Positions 28,037-36,855 are shown, counted from the first letter of the stretch. The stretch: 64,000 nt of DNA from Mycobacterium sp. GA-1841 (GCF_001954135.1 NZ_MBEQ01000120.1:62001-126000), one strand, 5' to 3'. A program made the numbers and translations. Notes: generated by a model not told the origin, from the letters alone.

Positions 28037-29046
28037 TGCGCGCGGCGGTACTTCGCGACGGCCGGATGATCGTCCGCGACGACGTGCCATCCCCGGTGCC
28101 CGGCACCGGCCAGGTGCTCGTCGAGGTGAAGGCGTGCGGAATCTGCGGCTCCGACCTGCATTTCGCCAGCCACGGTGCCGACATGCTGGCCGCGAGTGCG
28201 GACCTCGAAGGCATGCCCGACATGGACATCGACCTGGCCGGGGATGTCTACATGGGTCACGAGTTCAGTGCCGAGATCCTCGATGCCGGGCCGGATACCG
28301 AGGCACCGGCCGCCGGAACGCTGGTGACCTCGGTGCCGGTACTGATCTCGGCAGGCGGGATCGCGCCGATCGTCTACAGCAACACCACGGTCGGCGGCTA
28401 CGCCGAGCAGATGTTGCTCTCGGCGCCGCTGCTACTGCCGGTGCCGAACGGGTTGAGCGCCGAGCGCGCCGCGTTGACCGAGCCGATGGCCGTCGGCCTG
28501 CACGCGGTCAACGCCTCGCGCATCGAACCCGGCGAGGCCGCACTGGTCATCGGCTGCGGCCCGGTCGGCATCGCGATCATCGCCGCACTGAAGCTGCGCG
28601 GGGTGGAAACCATTGTGGCGTCGGACTTCTCCCCGGCTCGGCGCGCCCTGGCCGAGATGATGGGTGCCCACGTCACGCTCGACCCGAGCGAGGATTCACC
28701 GTTTCACCAGTGCAAGCCTGCGGTGATCTTCGAGGCGGTGGGCGCGCCGGGCATCATCGACGACGTACTGCGCCGCGCCCCGGCCGGCGCGCGGATGGTG
28801 GTGGCCGGCGTGTGTATGCAACCTGACAGCGTGCATCCGTTCTACGCGATCACCAAGCAGATCAACATCCAGTTCGTCTTCGGCTACGACCCAGCCGAAT
28901 TCGCGACCTCGCTCCGCGCAATCGCCGAGGGCGAGATCGACGTGGCACCGATGATCACCGGCACCGTGGGCCTCGACGGGGTGGGCGCGATGTTCGACGA
29001 ACTCGCCTCACCCGACCGCCATTGCAAGGTACTGGTCACGCCGTGA
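28036..29046 (+). CDS. Zinc-binding medium-chain alcohol dehydrogenase
   Basis: The 336-residue MDR-family protein has the catalytic-zinc segments CGICGSDLHF (34-43) and YMGHEFSAE (72-80) and a Rossmann NAD(P) motif VIGCGPVGIAI (about 172-182). The four-cysteine lobe that holds the structural zinc in classical ADHs is missing; the segment after GHEFSAE lacks the cysteine cluster and is shortened. This is normal for some threonine-DH/sorbitol-DH-like members. It overlaps the LLM gene by one base and probably oxidises the product of the cassette. Substrate unknown. Confidence 0.88.
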   Translation: MRAAVLRDGRMIVRDDVPSPVPGTGQVLVEVKACGICGSDLHFASHGADMLAASADLEGMPDMDIDLAGDVYMGHEFSAEILDAGPDTEAPAAGTLVTSVPVLISAGGIAPIVYSNTTVGGYAEQMLLSAPLLLPVPNGLSAERAALTEPMAVGLHAVNASRIEPGEAALVIGCGPVGIAIIAALKLRGVETIVASDFSPARRALAEMMGAHVTLDPSEDSPFHQCKPAVIFEAVGAPGIIDDVLRRAPAGARMVVAGVCMQPDSVHPFYAITKQINIQFVFGYDPAEFATSLRAIAEGEIDVAPMITGTVGLDGVGAMFDELASPDRHCKVLVTP

Positions 29047-29066
29047 CCCGACGGTAGGGTGCTGTC

Positions 29067-29762
29067 ATGCGATTGCGTGCACTCGCCGCGGCGGGCCTGA
29101 CTGTCCTGAGCCTCTCGGCCTGCGATGCCCAACCGGGCGGGGGCAGCGGGGGCGATCCCCGGCAGGTGACGGTCGTCGGGTCCGGCCAGGTGCAGGGCGT
29201 ACCCGACACCCTGACCGCCGATGTGGCAATGGAATTCACCGCACCGGACGTGTCGGGCGCACTCAACCAGTCCAGCCAGCGTCAGCAGGCCGTCATCGAT
29301 GCCCTGGTCGGATCGGGCATCGACCGCAAGGACATCAGCACGACCCAGGTCAGCGTGCAACCGCAGTACAACGACAACACGATCAGCGGTTACCGGGCCG
29401 GCAACGCGATCAAGGTCACGATCCGCGACACCGCCAAGGCGTCGGAAACCCTGGCCCTGATCGCAAGCACCGGAGGCGACGCCACCCGGATCAACTCCGT
29501 CGACTATTCGATCACCGACGATTCCGATCTGGTGCGCGACGCCCGGGCCCGCGCCTTCGACGACGCCAAGAACCGGGCCGAGCAGTACGCCGAGCTGTCC
29601 GGTCTGGACCTGGGCAAGGTGATCTCGATTTCCGAACAGTCCGACGGTTCCACCCCGCCGCGGCCCACTCCGATGCCGCGCGCGGCGATGGAGGCCGTTC
29701 CGCTGGAACCCGGTCAGCAGACCGTGAACTTCTCGGTGACCGTCGTCTGGGAGCTCACGTAG
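29067..29762 (+). CDS. lpqG: Lipoprotein LpqG, SIMPL domain
   Basis: The 231-residue lipoprotein has a signal peptide ending in the lipobox LSAC with Cys19 lipidated, then a SIMPL (DUF541) domain with VTVVGSGQVQGVPDTLTADV near the start. It matches the position and length of Rv3623. SIMPL proteins are periplasmic or surface and often associate with the cell wall, but no biochemical activity is established. It starts 20 bases after the dehydrogenase gene and could be read with it, although in other mycobacteria it has its own context. Confidence 0.9.
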   Translation: MRLRALAAAGLTVLSLSACDAQPGGGSGGDPRQVTVVGSGQVQGVPDTLTADVAMEFTAPDVSGALNQSSQRQQAVIDALVGSGIDRKDISTTQVSVQPQYNDNTISGYRAGNAIKVTIRDTAKASETLALIASTGGDATRINSVDYSITDDSDLVRDARARAFDDAKNRAEQYAELSGLDLGKVISISEQSDGSTPPRPTPMPRAAMEAVPLEPGQQTVNFSVTVVWELT

Positions 29763-29778
29763 GCGCGGCTCATGGCTG

Positions 29779-29837
29779 TTGACTTTGAAACCACGCACAC
29801 CGCTACCCGCAGAATTGCGGCGTCAGCTCAAAGTCAA
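29779..29837. terminator. Nested inverted repeat between convergent lpqG and hpt
   Basis: TTGACTTTGA (29779-29788) pairs perfectly with TCAAAGTCAA (29828-29837). Inside the 39-base loop is a second hairpin, CCGCA (29807-29811) with TGCGG (29816-29820). The location between two converging genes suggests a bidirectional terminator, but the outer loop is long and no T-run is present, so the function is uncertain. Confidence 0.4.
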
Positions 29838-29851
29838 ACAGGAAGTTCTGC

Positions 29852-30478
29852 TCAGGGCTGTTCGTACACCTTGGGTTCGAGCGTGCCGATGTAGGGCAGA
29901 TCGCGGTACCGCTCGGCGAAGTCCAGGCCATACCCGACGACGAACTCGTTGGGAATGTCGAAGCCCACGTAGGCGACGTCGAGTTCGGCCTTGACGGCCT
30001 CGGGTTTGCGCAGCAGCGTGCACACGCGCAGTGAGCGCGGGTGCCGGGTGGCCAGATTGCGCAGCAACCACGACAGGGTCAGGCCCGAGTCGATGATGTC
30101 CTCGACGATCAACACGTCGCGGTCGTTGATGTCGCGGTCGAGGTCTTTGAGGATCCGCACCACACCCGAGGACGACGTGGACGAGCCGTAGGAGCTGACG
30201 GCCATGAACTCGAGCTGCGTGGGCAGTGGGATGGTCCGGGCCAGGTCGGTGACGAACATGACCGCGCCCTTGAGCACGGTGACCAACAGCAGGTCGTCGT
30301 TGCCCAGGTTGTCCCGATATTGCTCGGCGATCATCTCGGCGAGTTCGATGGTGCGGGTCCGGATCTGCTCCTCGGACAACAGCACCGATTTGATGTCTCC
30401 CGCGTACAGCTCGGCAGAGTCGACAGCCACACCGAACAGCGTGCCACGCGAAGGGGGCGGTTGACCAACGCGGATCAC
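29852..30478 (-). CDS. hpt: Hypoxanthine-guanine phosphoribosyltransferase
   Basis: Hpt salvages hypoxanthine and guanine to IMP and GMP using PRPP. The 208-residue protein has the PRPP-binding loop VLIVEDIIDSGLTLSW (about 121-136), the flexible-loop motif SSYGSSTSSSG, and KPEAVKAELDVAYVGF. The start is taken at GTG 30478, which overlaps the tilS stop by GTGA; a later GTG (at codon 18) is an alternative that gives the length of the core domain. Last gene of the dacB-metalloprotease-tilS-hpt series. Confidence 0.96.
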   Translation of the reverse strand: MIRVGQPPPSRGTLFGVAVDSAELYAGDIKSVLLSEEQIRTRTIELAEMIAEQYRDNLGNDDLLLVTVLKGAVMFVTDLARTIPLPTQLEFMAVSSYGSSTSSSGVVRILKDLDRDINDRDVLIVEDIIDSGLTLSWLLRNLATRHPRSLRVCTLLRKPEAVKAELDVAYVGFDIPNEFVVGYGLDFAERYRDLPYIGTLEPKVYEQP

Positions 30479-31434
30479 TGGACCGGTTCGGTGTGCAGCA
30501 ACAGTGCGCCACCGCGCCGCGCCGCGAACAGCCGCTGTTTGCGCAGCCCGGACCCGACTGCCACCCCGCCCTGCCCTCGCCAGGCGGTCACCAGCCGGTC
30601 CACCCCGCGGATCTGGATGTCGGTCAGATCACAGGCGCCGCCGGCCAGCAACCAGGCCCGGATCACCCGACGGCGCAGCGCGCCGGGCAATTCGCCCAGC
30701 CGGTCGACGGCTAATCCGTCGGCGTCCAGAACCGTCGCCAGCGCCTCACGGGCCAGCCCGTCGAGCGCCTCGGTGTCCTCGCGTAACGCGGTGGCGGTGC
30801 GGGCCAGGGCCTCGGCCACTCCCCCGCCGAGCACGTCCTCGAGCAGCGGCAGCACCTCGCGCCGCAGCCTGACCCGGGTGAACCGGCGCTCGTCGTTGTG
30901 CGGGTCCTGCCAGGGGGTGAGCTCGAGCTCGTCGCAGGCCGCCCCGGTCACCTCCCGCCGGACCCCCAGCAGCGGCCGGTGCCACGGCGGGTCGTGCGGG
31001 CGCATGCCGGCGATCGAACGAGGGCCCGATCCGCGGCCCAACCCGAGCAGCACCGTCTCGGCCTGATCATCGAGGGTGTGGGCGAGCAGCACCGGCGCGC
31101 GGTCGCGGGCCGCGTCCAGTGCCGCGTACCGAGCCCGGCGCGCGGCCGCCTCGGGTCCGCCGTCGCTGCCGACCTCAACCGGAAGTACATGTGCGCCAAC
31201 ACAACCCAGCGCAAGCGCCTGCCGTCGCGCGGTGTCGGCCACCGCATCCGAACCCGGTTGCAGCCGGTGATCGACGATCAGCGCGGTGGTCGGCCGCAAC
31301 CCGGCCGCGATCGCCGTCAGCGCCAGGGAGTCCGGGCCACCGGACAACGCCACGCACCAGCGGGTGTCCCCGATCGACGCGCCGGCGCGCGTCACCGCGT
31401 GCCGCAGCGCGGCTACAGCACTCGTTCGATCCAT
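30475..31434 (-). CDS. tilS: tRNA(Ile)-lysidine synthase TilS
   Basis: TilS ligates lysine to C34 of tRNA-Ile2 so that it reads AUA. The 319-residue protein carries the PP-loop ATP-binding motif SGGPDS at residues 31-36, VDHRLQPGS, and HTLDDQAETVLL, all family hallmarks. The ATG at 31434 was chosen from the family N-terminus; it overlaps the metalloprotease gene by 22 bases. The C-terminal part is shorter than in E. coli, as is usual in actinobacteria. It is coupled to hpt by the GTGA overlap. Confidence 0.95.
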   Translation of the reverse strand: MDRTSAVAALRHAVTRAGASIGDTRWCVALSGGPDSLALTAIAAGLRPTTALIVDHRLQPGSDAVADTARRQALALGCVGAHVLPVEVGSDGGPEAAARRARYAALDAARDRAPVLLAHTLDDQAETVLLGLGRGSGPRSIAGMRPHDPPWHRPLLGVRREVTGAACDELELTPWQDPHNDERRFTRVRLRREVLPLLEDVLGGGVAEALARTATALREDTEALDGLAREALATVLDADGLAVDRLGELPGALRRRVIRAWLLAGGACDLTDIQIRGVDRLVTAWRGQGGVAVGSGLRKQRLFAARRGGALLLHTEPVQ

Positions 31435-32462
31435 CGTTGCGGCTCGTCGATCTCGTCGGGCTGCGGCAGTGTCTCGGGGCCCGACCAGACGGTGTTGAAC
31501 CGGGCCATTCCCACCGCGGAGACCACATGGTCGACGAATGCCTTGCCGCGGGTGTACTGACTCATCTTGGCGTCGAAACCCAGCAGCGCCCGGACCAGCC
31601 GCTGCACCGGCGGCTGCTTGCGTTGCCGGCGTTCGTCGAAGCGACGCCGGATGGTCGACACGGTGGGCACCACCGCGGGTCCGACGGCATCCATCACATG
31701 GTCGGCGTGGCCTTCGAGCAGCGTGCCGAGCACCAGCAGCTGATCCAGCGCGCGGCGTTGCGGCTCGGCCTGCACGGCACGCATCAGGCCGAGCACACCG
31801 GTGGAGCGCGGGTCCGGGTTCGCACCGCTGCGTTGATTGCGGACGAATTCCGCGAGCCGGCCGAGCACGTCGGTGACTTCCTCGCCGACATCCTGGGTGA
31901 GCACCGCCAGTGACTGCGACATATGGTCGGTCAGCCACGGATTGGCGCGGAACTGTACCCGGTGGGTGACCTCGTGCAGGCACACCCAGAGCCGAAAATC
32001 CGTTGGGACCACCCGCAATTGGCGTTCGACGGCGATGACGTTGGGGTAGACCAGCAGCAGCTCGCCACCGCCTGGGGTGAACGGATCGTATTGGCCGAGG
32101 ATGCCCGTGGAGATGAACGCCAGCACCGCGCCGGTCTGCGCGCCGGTCACCCGCCCGGTGACGAAACCCGGTTTGTCGCCGTCGGCTCCGCCCGTCATCA
32201 CCCGCATGGAGCGCGTCGCCGCCCGGATCCATCCGGGACGGTCGAGGATGCGGGCCTCGGGCACCTCGGCGCCCTCGATCAGCCCGGTGACCTCACGCAC
32301 CGGCAGCTCGGCGGCCTTCGAACTCTCCGAGAGCTGCTCGATCACCTGGTCCCGGGTGTAGTCGGAACAGGCCGGGGCCGGTTTGGCCAACTTCGCCCCG
32401 ACCGTCGCGGCGAAATCCCAGTCGACCGCGCGGCCCGCCGTCATCGCGGCGCGCTCGCTCAC
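31413..32462 (-). CDS. Zinc-dependent metalloprotease-like protein (Rv3626c/DUF2342 type)
   Basis: The 349-residue protein has an HExxH zinc motif, HEVTH, at about 163-167 in LWVCLHEVTHRVQF, and a downstream helix with LLEGHADHVMDAVG supplying the third ligand. This is the actinobacterial family annotated as zinc-dependent metalloprotease or 'coenzyme F420 biosynthesis associated'. No signal peptide is visible. The chosen start is GTG 32462, which overlaps the dacB stop by GTGA; an ATG six codons later (32444) is an alternative. Substrate unknown; its gene lies between cell-wall and tRNA-modification genes. Confidence 0.85.
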   Translation of the reverse strand: MSERAAMTAGRAVDWDFAATVGAKLAKPAPACSDYTRDQVIEQLSESSKAAELPVREVTGLIEGAEVPEARILDRPGWIRAATRSMRVMTGGADGDKPGFVTGRVTGAQTGAVLAFISTGILGQYDPFTPGGGELLLVYPNVIAVERQLRVVPTDFRLWVCLHEVTHRVQFRANPWLTDHMSQSLAVLTQDVGEEVTDVLGRLAEFVRNQRSGANPDPRSTGVLGLMRAVQAEPQRRALDQLLVLGTLLEGHADHVMDAVGPAVVPTVSTIRRRFDERRQRKQPPVQRLVRALLGFDAKMSQYTRGKAFVDHVVSAVGMARFNTVWSGPETLPQPDEIDEPQRWIERVL

Positions 32463-33841
32463 GTGCCGCACCCACACGAACGGAGCACCGCGGCCAACGC
32501 ATCGATCGCGGTACGCCCGGTGGGCCCGGCATTGTTCGAGATCAACGCGAAGGTGAGCACCCGGCCGCTGTCGTCGGTGACGATGCCGGCCAGCGCGTTG
32601 GTCCCGGTCAGTGAACCGGTCTTGGCCCGCAGCCAGCCCGCAGCGTCCCGGCCGGCGGCAGTGTCGAGGTAACGGTTGGACAGCGTGCCGCTTCCGCCCG
32701 CGATCGGCAGCAGGTCCACCAGTGGGCGCACGGCCGGTTCGGTGTTGCCCGCGGAGATGCTGACCACCTCGTCGAGGATCCGGGCCGTGAGCCGGTCGTC
32801 GACCGACAGACCGCTGGAATCGACCAACTTCGCCGCCGAGGTGTCGATACCGATGCCCTCGAGTTCGTCCAGCACCGCGTCGACGCCACCGTCGAAGCTT
32901 TGCGGCCGGTGCTGCACCGCCGCCACCTCACGGGCGATGGACTCGGCCATCACGTTGTCCGATTCGTTCATCATCTGGCGCAACCGCTCGATCAGCGGCG
33001 CCGACTGCACCGATGCGATCTGCCGGCCACCTGACACCGAGCTGGGCAGCACGGTCACCGCCGTCGGGTCCACCCGCAGGGCCACCGCGAGAGCCCGGCC
33101 CGCGTCCAGCGCCGGTGTGGTGGACCGTCTGGACTCCACCGTCGTCGGCTGGGTGCGTCCGCCGTCGAGCATCACCGGTTCCATCGGCGCGATGTCGCCG
33201 CCGTCGATGTCGGCGGGGTCCCACCCCGGCGCCATCGTCGGACCGCTGTATTCACTGGTGTCCACTCGGACGGCGGTGACGGTGACACCGCTGCTGCGGA
33301 CCTGATCGGCCAGATCGCTGATTCGGGCCGCACCCTTGTACCAGGTGTCGGTGCCCTCCGGCGCGGCCGAGAGCGTGGTGTCCCCACCGCCCTTGAGCAC
33401 CACCAGACCGGGCTGCGAGTCGACGGCCAAAACCGTGGTCGTCAGCCGGGCATCGCGGTCCAGCGCCAGCAACGCGGCGGCCGTGGTCAACACCTTGTTG
33501 ACCGAGGCGGGCTGCATCGGCACCCCGGAGTTCTGCTCCCACAATTCGGCACCGGTCTCGGCGTCGGTGATCCGGCCGGTCAGCGCGCCGAGATCGGGAT
33601 CGGCCAAGGCCGGTGCCAAAGCGGCGGCCATTCCGTCTGCGGTGGGGATCGGGGCGGACATGTCCACCGGAATCACGCCCGGGCTGGCGGTCACGAGCGC
33701 AGGTGCGGGCTTGACCGCCTCGGCATTGCTGGACCGGTGCCCGGTGAGCACTGCGGCAACCGCGACGACGGCGGCAACCAGCACCAGGACCACGACGCCA
33801 ACCGCCACATGGGTGGACTGCCGCCACCGAGTGGGCCGCAT
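32459..33841 (-). CDS. dacB: D-alanyl-D-alanine carboxypeptidase/endopeptidase DacB (PBP4 type)
   Basis: DacB trims or cleaves peptidoglycan peptides outside the membrane. The 460-residue protein has a membrane-anchoring signal helix (about 10-35), then the three penicillin-binding motifs: SVNK with Ser113 and Lys116 in PASVNKVL, SDN at about 294-296 in ESDNVMAE, and KTG at about 407-409 in AKTGSLTG. It corresponds to Rv3627c. The ATG at 33841 follows AGGAG by a good spacing; an ATG 12 codons upstream (33877) would be less well placed. First gene of its operon, divergent from ppa with 126 bases between starts. Confidence 0.95.
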   Translation of the reverse strand: MRPTRWRQSTHVAVGVVVLVLVAAVVAVAAVLTGHRSSNAEAVKPAPALVTASPGVIPVDMSAPIPTADGMAAALAPALADPDLGALTGRITDAETGAELWEQNSGVPMQPASVNKVLTTAAALLALDRDARLTTTVLAVDSQPGLVVLKGGGDTTLSAAPEGTDTWYKGAARISDLADQVRSSGVTVTAVRVDTSEYSGPTMAPGWDPADIDGGDIAPMEPVMLDGGRTQPTTVESRRSTTPALDAGRALAVALRVDPTAVTVLPSSVSGGRQIASVQSAPLIERLRQMMNESDNVMAESIAREVAAVQHRPQSFDGGVDAVLDELEGIGIDTSAAKLVDSSGLSVDDRLTARILDEVVSISAGNTEPAVRPLVDLLPIAGGSGTLSNRYLDTAAGRDAAGWLRAKTGSLTGTNALAGIVTDDSGRVLTFALISNNAGPTGRTAIDALAAVLRSCGCGT

Positions 33842-33967
33842 ATTTCTCCTGCTCTGCCGGTGGTGGGACCGAGCCACCCGTTTAGGCCAGACTATCGCTC
33901 GATTAGGGTTGACCCGCGTCGTCGTCCGACGACGAAGCCTGACCGCAGATGCGAAGGAGCCGCGACG

Positions 33968-34456
33968 GTGAAGTTCGACGTCGTCATCGAGATCCCGAAG
34001 GGTTCACGCAACAAGTACGAGGTTGACCACGAGACCGGCCGGGTCAAGCTCGACCGCTACCTCTACACCTCGTTCGGCTACCCGACCGACTACGGGTTCT
34101 TCGAGGACACCCTCGGCGAGGACGGCGATCCTCTGGATGCACTGGTGCTGCTGCCCGAATCGGTGTTCCCCGGTTGCACCGTCGAGGCCCGTCCGGTCGC
34201 AATGTTCAAGATGACCGACGAGGCCGGCGGTGACGACAAGCTGCTGTGCGTGCCCGCCGGGGATCCGCGCTGGGACCACATCCAGGACCTCGCCGACGTG
34301 CCGCAGTTCGAGCTCGACGCCATCAAGCACTTCTTCGTCCATTACAAGGACCTGGAGCCGGGCAAGTTCGTCAACACCGCCGACTGGGTGGGCCGCGAAG
34401 AGGCCGAGGCCGAGTTGCAGCGTTCGGTCGAGCGGTTCAAGAGCTCGGGGCACTGA
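33968..34456 (+). CDS. ppa: Inorganic pyrophosphatase (family I)
   Basis: Ppa hydrolyses pyrophosphate and is essential for biosynthesis. The 162-residue protein starts at GTG (KFDVVIEIPKGSRNKYEVD) after AAGGAG. Family I motifs are present: IPKGSRNKYE, the metal-binding GEDGDPLDALVL, and the C-terminal FFVHYKDLEPGKFV. Length equals the M. tuberculosis enzyme. Longer upstream frame (to 33737) runs through the divergent dacB gene and is not used. Confidence 0.97.
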   Translation: MKFDVVIEIPKGSRNKYEVDHETGRVKLDRYLYTSFGYPTDYGFFEDTLGEDGDPLDALVLLPESVFPGCTVEARPVAMFKMTDEAGGDDKLLCVPAGDPRWDHIQDLADVPQFELDAIKHFFVHYKDLEPGKFVNTADWVGREEAEAELQRSVERFKSSGH

Positions 34457-34535
34457 GCCGCGCTGATCCAGTCTGGCCCAGCCTGATTTAGCCCGGTTGT
34501 AACACCGGGTAACCCCGCCGTGCTCTGCGCGTTCC

Positions 34536-34883
34536 ATGCTTTACCAGGTGTTGATGCACCAGGGCGTGGGACTCGAGGCGTACAACGCGCTGCCGTTGCG
34601 GCGTGCGGTGCACGCCGTGTACGAGTGCTGCTACAGCGTGGTGCTCGCGACCGACCTGGCCGGCGGCCGTCCCTATGCCGACCATGACGCCCTGTTGCGG
34701 CGGGCTGATGCGCTGCTGTTCAGCTTGGGCGAAGTCTCCATCGACCGCCTGTTGCAGGCGTATCCGCATATGGCCGAGTGCCCGCCCGGCGCAGTGTCGA
34801 TGGTCCGCGCCGAGCTGGCCCGCATCAACCGTGCCCGGCTGGAACGCATGCTGGGGCCCGAGGGCGGCTTCTACAACTGGTGA
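34536..34883 (+). CDS. Short OHCU decarboxylase (UraD)-like protein, central part missing
   Basis: The 115-residue product begins like ureide-pathway 2-oxo-4-hydroxy-4-carboxy-5-ureidoimidazoline decarboxylases of actinobacteria (GVGLEAYNALPLRRAVHAVYEC, GRPYADHDALLRRADALLF) and ends like them (ELARINRARLERMLGPEG). The middle, which in UraD carries the HPRIG and Glu-Gln catalytic segments and the YxxxFG motif, is absent. The ends join in frame. It is therefore probably not a decarboxylase; it may be a shrunken, repurposed or decaying derivative. An in-frame ATG at 34554 is an alternative start. No uricase or allantoinase gene is near. Confidence 0.65.
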   Translation: MLYQVLMHQGVGLEAYNALPLRRAVHAVYECCYSVVLATDLAGGRPYADHDALLRRADALLFSLGEVSIDRLLQAYPHMAECPPGAVSMVRAELARINRARLERMLGPEGGFYNW

Positions 34884-34927
34884 GTCGGCAGGCTTACGGT
34901 GGGCTACAACCCGACCGAGGAGTACGT

Positions 34928-35905
34928 GTGCCTGCACCCGATCACACCCGCCGCGTCCTACAGGTGGGCCCGCTCAAACCGTCACTCGCCGAGACCCTGC
35001 GGACCGGCTACGACGCGCTGGTCCTGCCCGACGGCCCGGAGCGCACACCGTTCCTCGACCAACACGGCGCGTCGGTCATCGCCGTGGTGACGTCAGGACG
35101 TACCGGAGTGGACGCTGCCCTGATGGCCGCGTTGCCCAACCTGGGGGCGGTGGTGAACTTCGGTGTCGGATTCGACACGACGGACATCGAGGCGGCCGCC
35201 GCACGCCGCGTCGCGGTCAGCAACACCCCTGATGTCCTGAGTGATTGCGTGGCCGACACGGCTGTCGGCTTGTTGATCGACACGATGCGACAGTTCCCGG
35301 CCGCCGAACGGTATCTGCGGGCCGGCCACTGGGCAGCCGTCGGCAACTACCCGCTGACCCACAAAGTTTCGGGCGCCCGGGTGGGCATCATCGGGCTCGG
35401 CCGGATCGGGCAGGCGATTGCCACCCGGTTGGTCGCCTTCGGCTGCCCGATCAGTTATCACAACCGGCGGGTGGTCACCGGCAGCCCGTACCCCTACGTC
35501 TCGTCCGCCGTGGAGTTGGCCCGCCAGGTCGACGTCCTGATCATCGCCGCGGCGGGCGGCAACGGGACGCGCCACCTCGTGGACCGGGAGGTGCTCGACG
35601 CGCTCGGGCCGGAGGGCTACCTGATCAACATCGCCCGCGGCAGCATCGTCGACGAGCAGGCACTGGTCGAGGCACTCACCGGCCGCGGGCTGGCCGGCGC
35701 CGGACTCGACGTGTTCGCCGACGAGCCCAACGTGCCCGCGGCGCTGCTGGGTCTGGACAACGTGGTGCTGCTGCCTCACGTCGGCAGCGGGACGGTGGAG
35801 ACCCGGGCCGCGATGGAGGCGCTGACCCTGGCCAACCTGAACAAGTTCCTCGAATCCGGAGAACTGGTCACGCCGGTGCCGATGCCGAGCGCATCGCATA
35901 CCTAG
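34928..35905 (+). CDS. D-isomer-specific 2-hydroxyacid dehydrogenase
   Basis: The 325-residue protein has the NAD-binding motif VGIIGLGRIGQAIATRL (about 154-170) and the catalytic triad of the family: Arg in NIARGSIVDEQAL, Glu in DVFADEPNVP, and His in LLPHVGSGT. It should interconvert a 2-hydroxyacid and a 2-ketoacid with NAD(P)H, similar to glyoxylate/hydroxypyruvate reductases. The start is GTG 34928, five bases after GAGGAG; upstream residues in the frame are shadow of the UraD-like gene. Its neighbour relation to that gene (45-base gap) may reflect a shared operon. Substrate unknown. Confidence 0.88.
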   Translation: MPAPDHTRRVLQVGPLKPSLAETLRTGYDALVLPDGPERTPFLDQHGASVIAVVTSGRTGVDAALMAALPNLGAVVNFGVGFDTTDIEAAAARRVAVSNTPDVLSDCVADTAVGLLIDTMRQFPAAERYLRAGHWAAVGNYPLTHKVSGARVGIIGLGRIGQAIATRLVAFGCPISYHNRRVVTGSPYPYVSSAVELARQVDVLIIAAAGGNGTRHLVDREVLDALGPEGYLINIARGSIVDEQALVEALTGRGLAGAGLDVFADEPNVPAALLGLDNVVLLPHVGSGTVETRAAMEALTLANLNKFLESGELVTPVPMPSASHT

Positions 35906-35917
35906 TTGTCAGTACAC

Positions 35918-36313
35918 CTAGTCGCGCGTCCCGATGCCGGAGGTCCGGACGAGCACCGCCAGCACGACAGCGGCCAGCAGCAGCGCCGGAACGTCGCCCA
36001 ACAGGTGACCCATGTGGTGGCCGCTCCCGAAGGACTGCACGGTCATGATGGCCGCGTGCACGAGGCTGGACGCCACGGTGAACCAGATCAGGCTGAGGTT
36101 GGCCTCCGGGCGTCGTGCCGCGTTCCACAGAAACAGTCCGAGGGTCACGTACAACCCGACGATCATCATGAAGTAGTCAGATTCGTACGGTGCACCGTGA
36201 TGCCAGGCCCACCCGGCCGGCCACACCACCGCCAGCGGATAGAGCAAGATCATCACCGCGCCGAACACCACGAGCGCGATCTGGAGTATTCGGTAGCTGC
36301 GTGCAGGTGCCAT
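35918..36313 (-). CDS. Four-helix integral membrane protein, unknown function
   Basis: The 131-residue protein has four hydrophobic segments (about 8-30, 47-65, 78-94 and 104-124) joined by short loops with ESDYFMMIVGLY and SFGSGHHMGHLLGD. The pattern suits a small polytopic membrane protein (DUF6632-like by my reading). The start ATG follows GGAGG. It converges on the 2-hydroxyacid dehydrogenase with 12 bases between stops and is divergent from the STAS gene. No transport signature is recognisable. Confidence 0.75.
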   Translation of the reverse strand: MAPARSYRILQIALVVFGAVMILLYPLAVVWPAGWAWHHGAPYESDYFMMIVGLYVTLGLFLWNAARRPEANLSLIWFTVASSLVHAAIMTVQSFGSGHHMGHLLGDVPALLLAAVVLAVLVRTSGIGTRD

Positions 36314-36492
36314 GGCCCGTCCTCCCAGTGGAACCTTCAGGATCGCACTGCCCGCCGTACCCGCGAGGGCTGTTCGAGCAGGTAAGGCCCAGCTTGTCGG
36401 CGTTTTATCTGGGCCCGCAGTGGCAGGAGGCGGACACCCCGTTAGTATTTGTCGACGTCTCCAGAGGCGCACCGATCACGTCGGAGGTGACG

Positions 36493-36855
36493 ATGAATAG
36501 CCAACCGGACCCGGCAAGCTGCTCAGTTGAAGAGAGCCGCGTCGGTGAGGTGAGTGTGGTGGCAGTGGCCGGTACGGTCGACATGCTCACCGCACCCAAA
36601 CTCGAAGAGGCGATCGGCGCGGCCGCCAAGAGCTCGCCCTCGGCCGTGGTTGTCGATTTGAGTGCTGTGGAGTTCCTGGCATCAGCCGGGATGGGCGTGC
36701 TCGTGGCTGCACGCGAAGAGTTGGGCGACGCCGTCCGGTTCGCCGTCGTGGCGGACGGACCGGCCACCAGTCGTCCACTCAAACTGGTCGGAATCGCCGA
36801 TGTCGTAGACCTTTTCGCGACGCTCGACGAGGCTTTGACCGCTTTGAAGACATAA
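36493..36855 (+). CDS. rsfB: STAS-domain anti-anti-sigma factor (RsfB-like)
   Basis: The 120-residue STAS protein has the phosphorylation loop VVDLSAVEFLASAGMGVLV with the expected Ser64, and the tail RPLKLVGIADVVDLFATLDEAL. It closely resembles mycobacterial RsfB, which binds the RsbW-type anti-sigma factor and frees SigF when dephosphorylated. The kinase gene follows 33 bases downstream, and a PP2C phosphatase gene that could reactivate it lies in the same module. ATG 36493 is preceded by GGAGG. Naming as rsfB relies on residue similarity and context. Confidence 0.82.
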   Translation: MNSQPDPASCSVEESRVGEVSVVAVAGTVDMLTAPKLEEAIGAAAKSSPSAVVVDLSAVEFLASAGMGVLVAAREELGDAVRFAVVADGPATSRPLKLVGIADVVDLFATLDEALTALKT

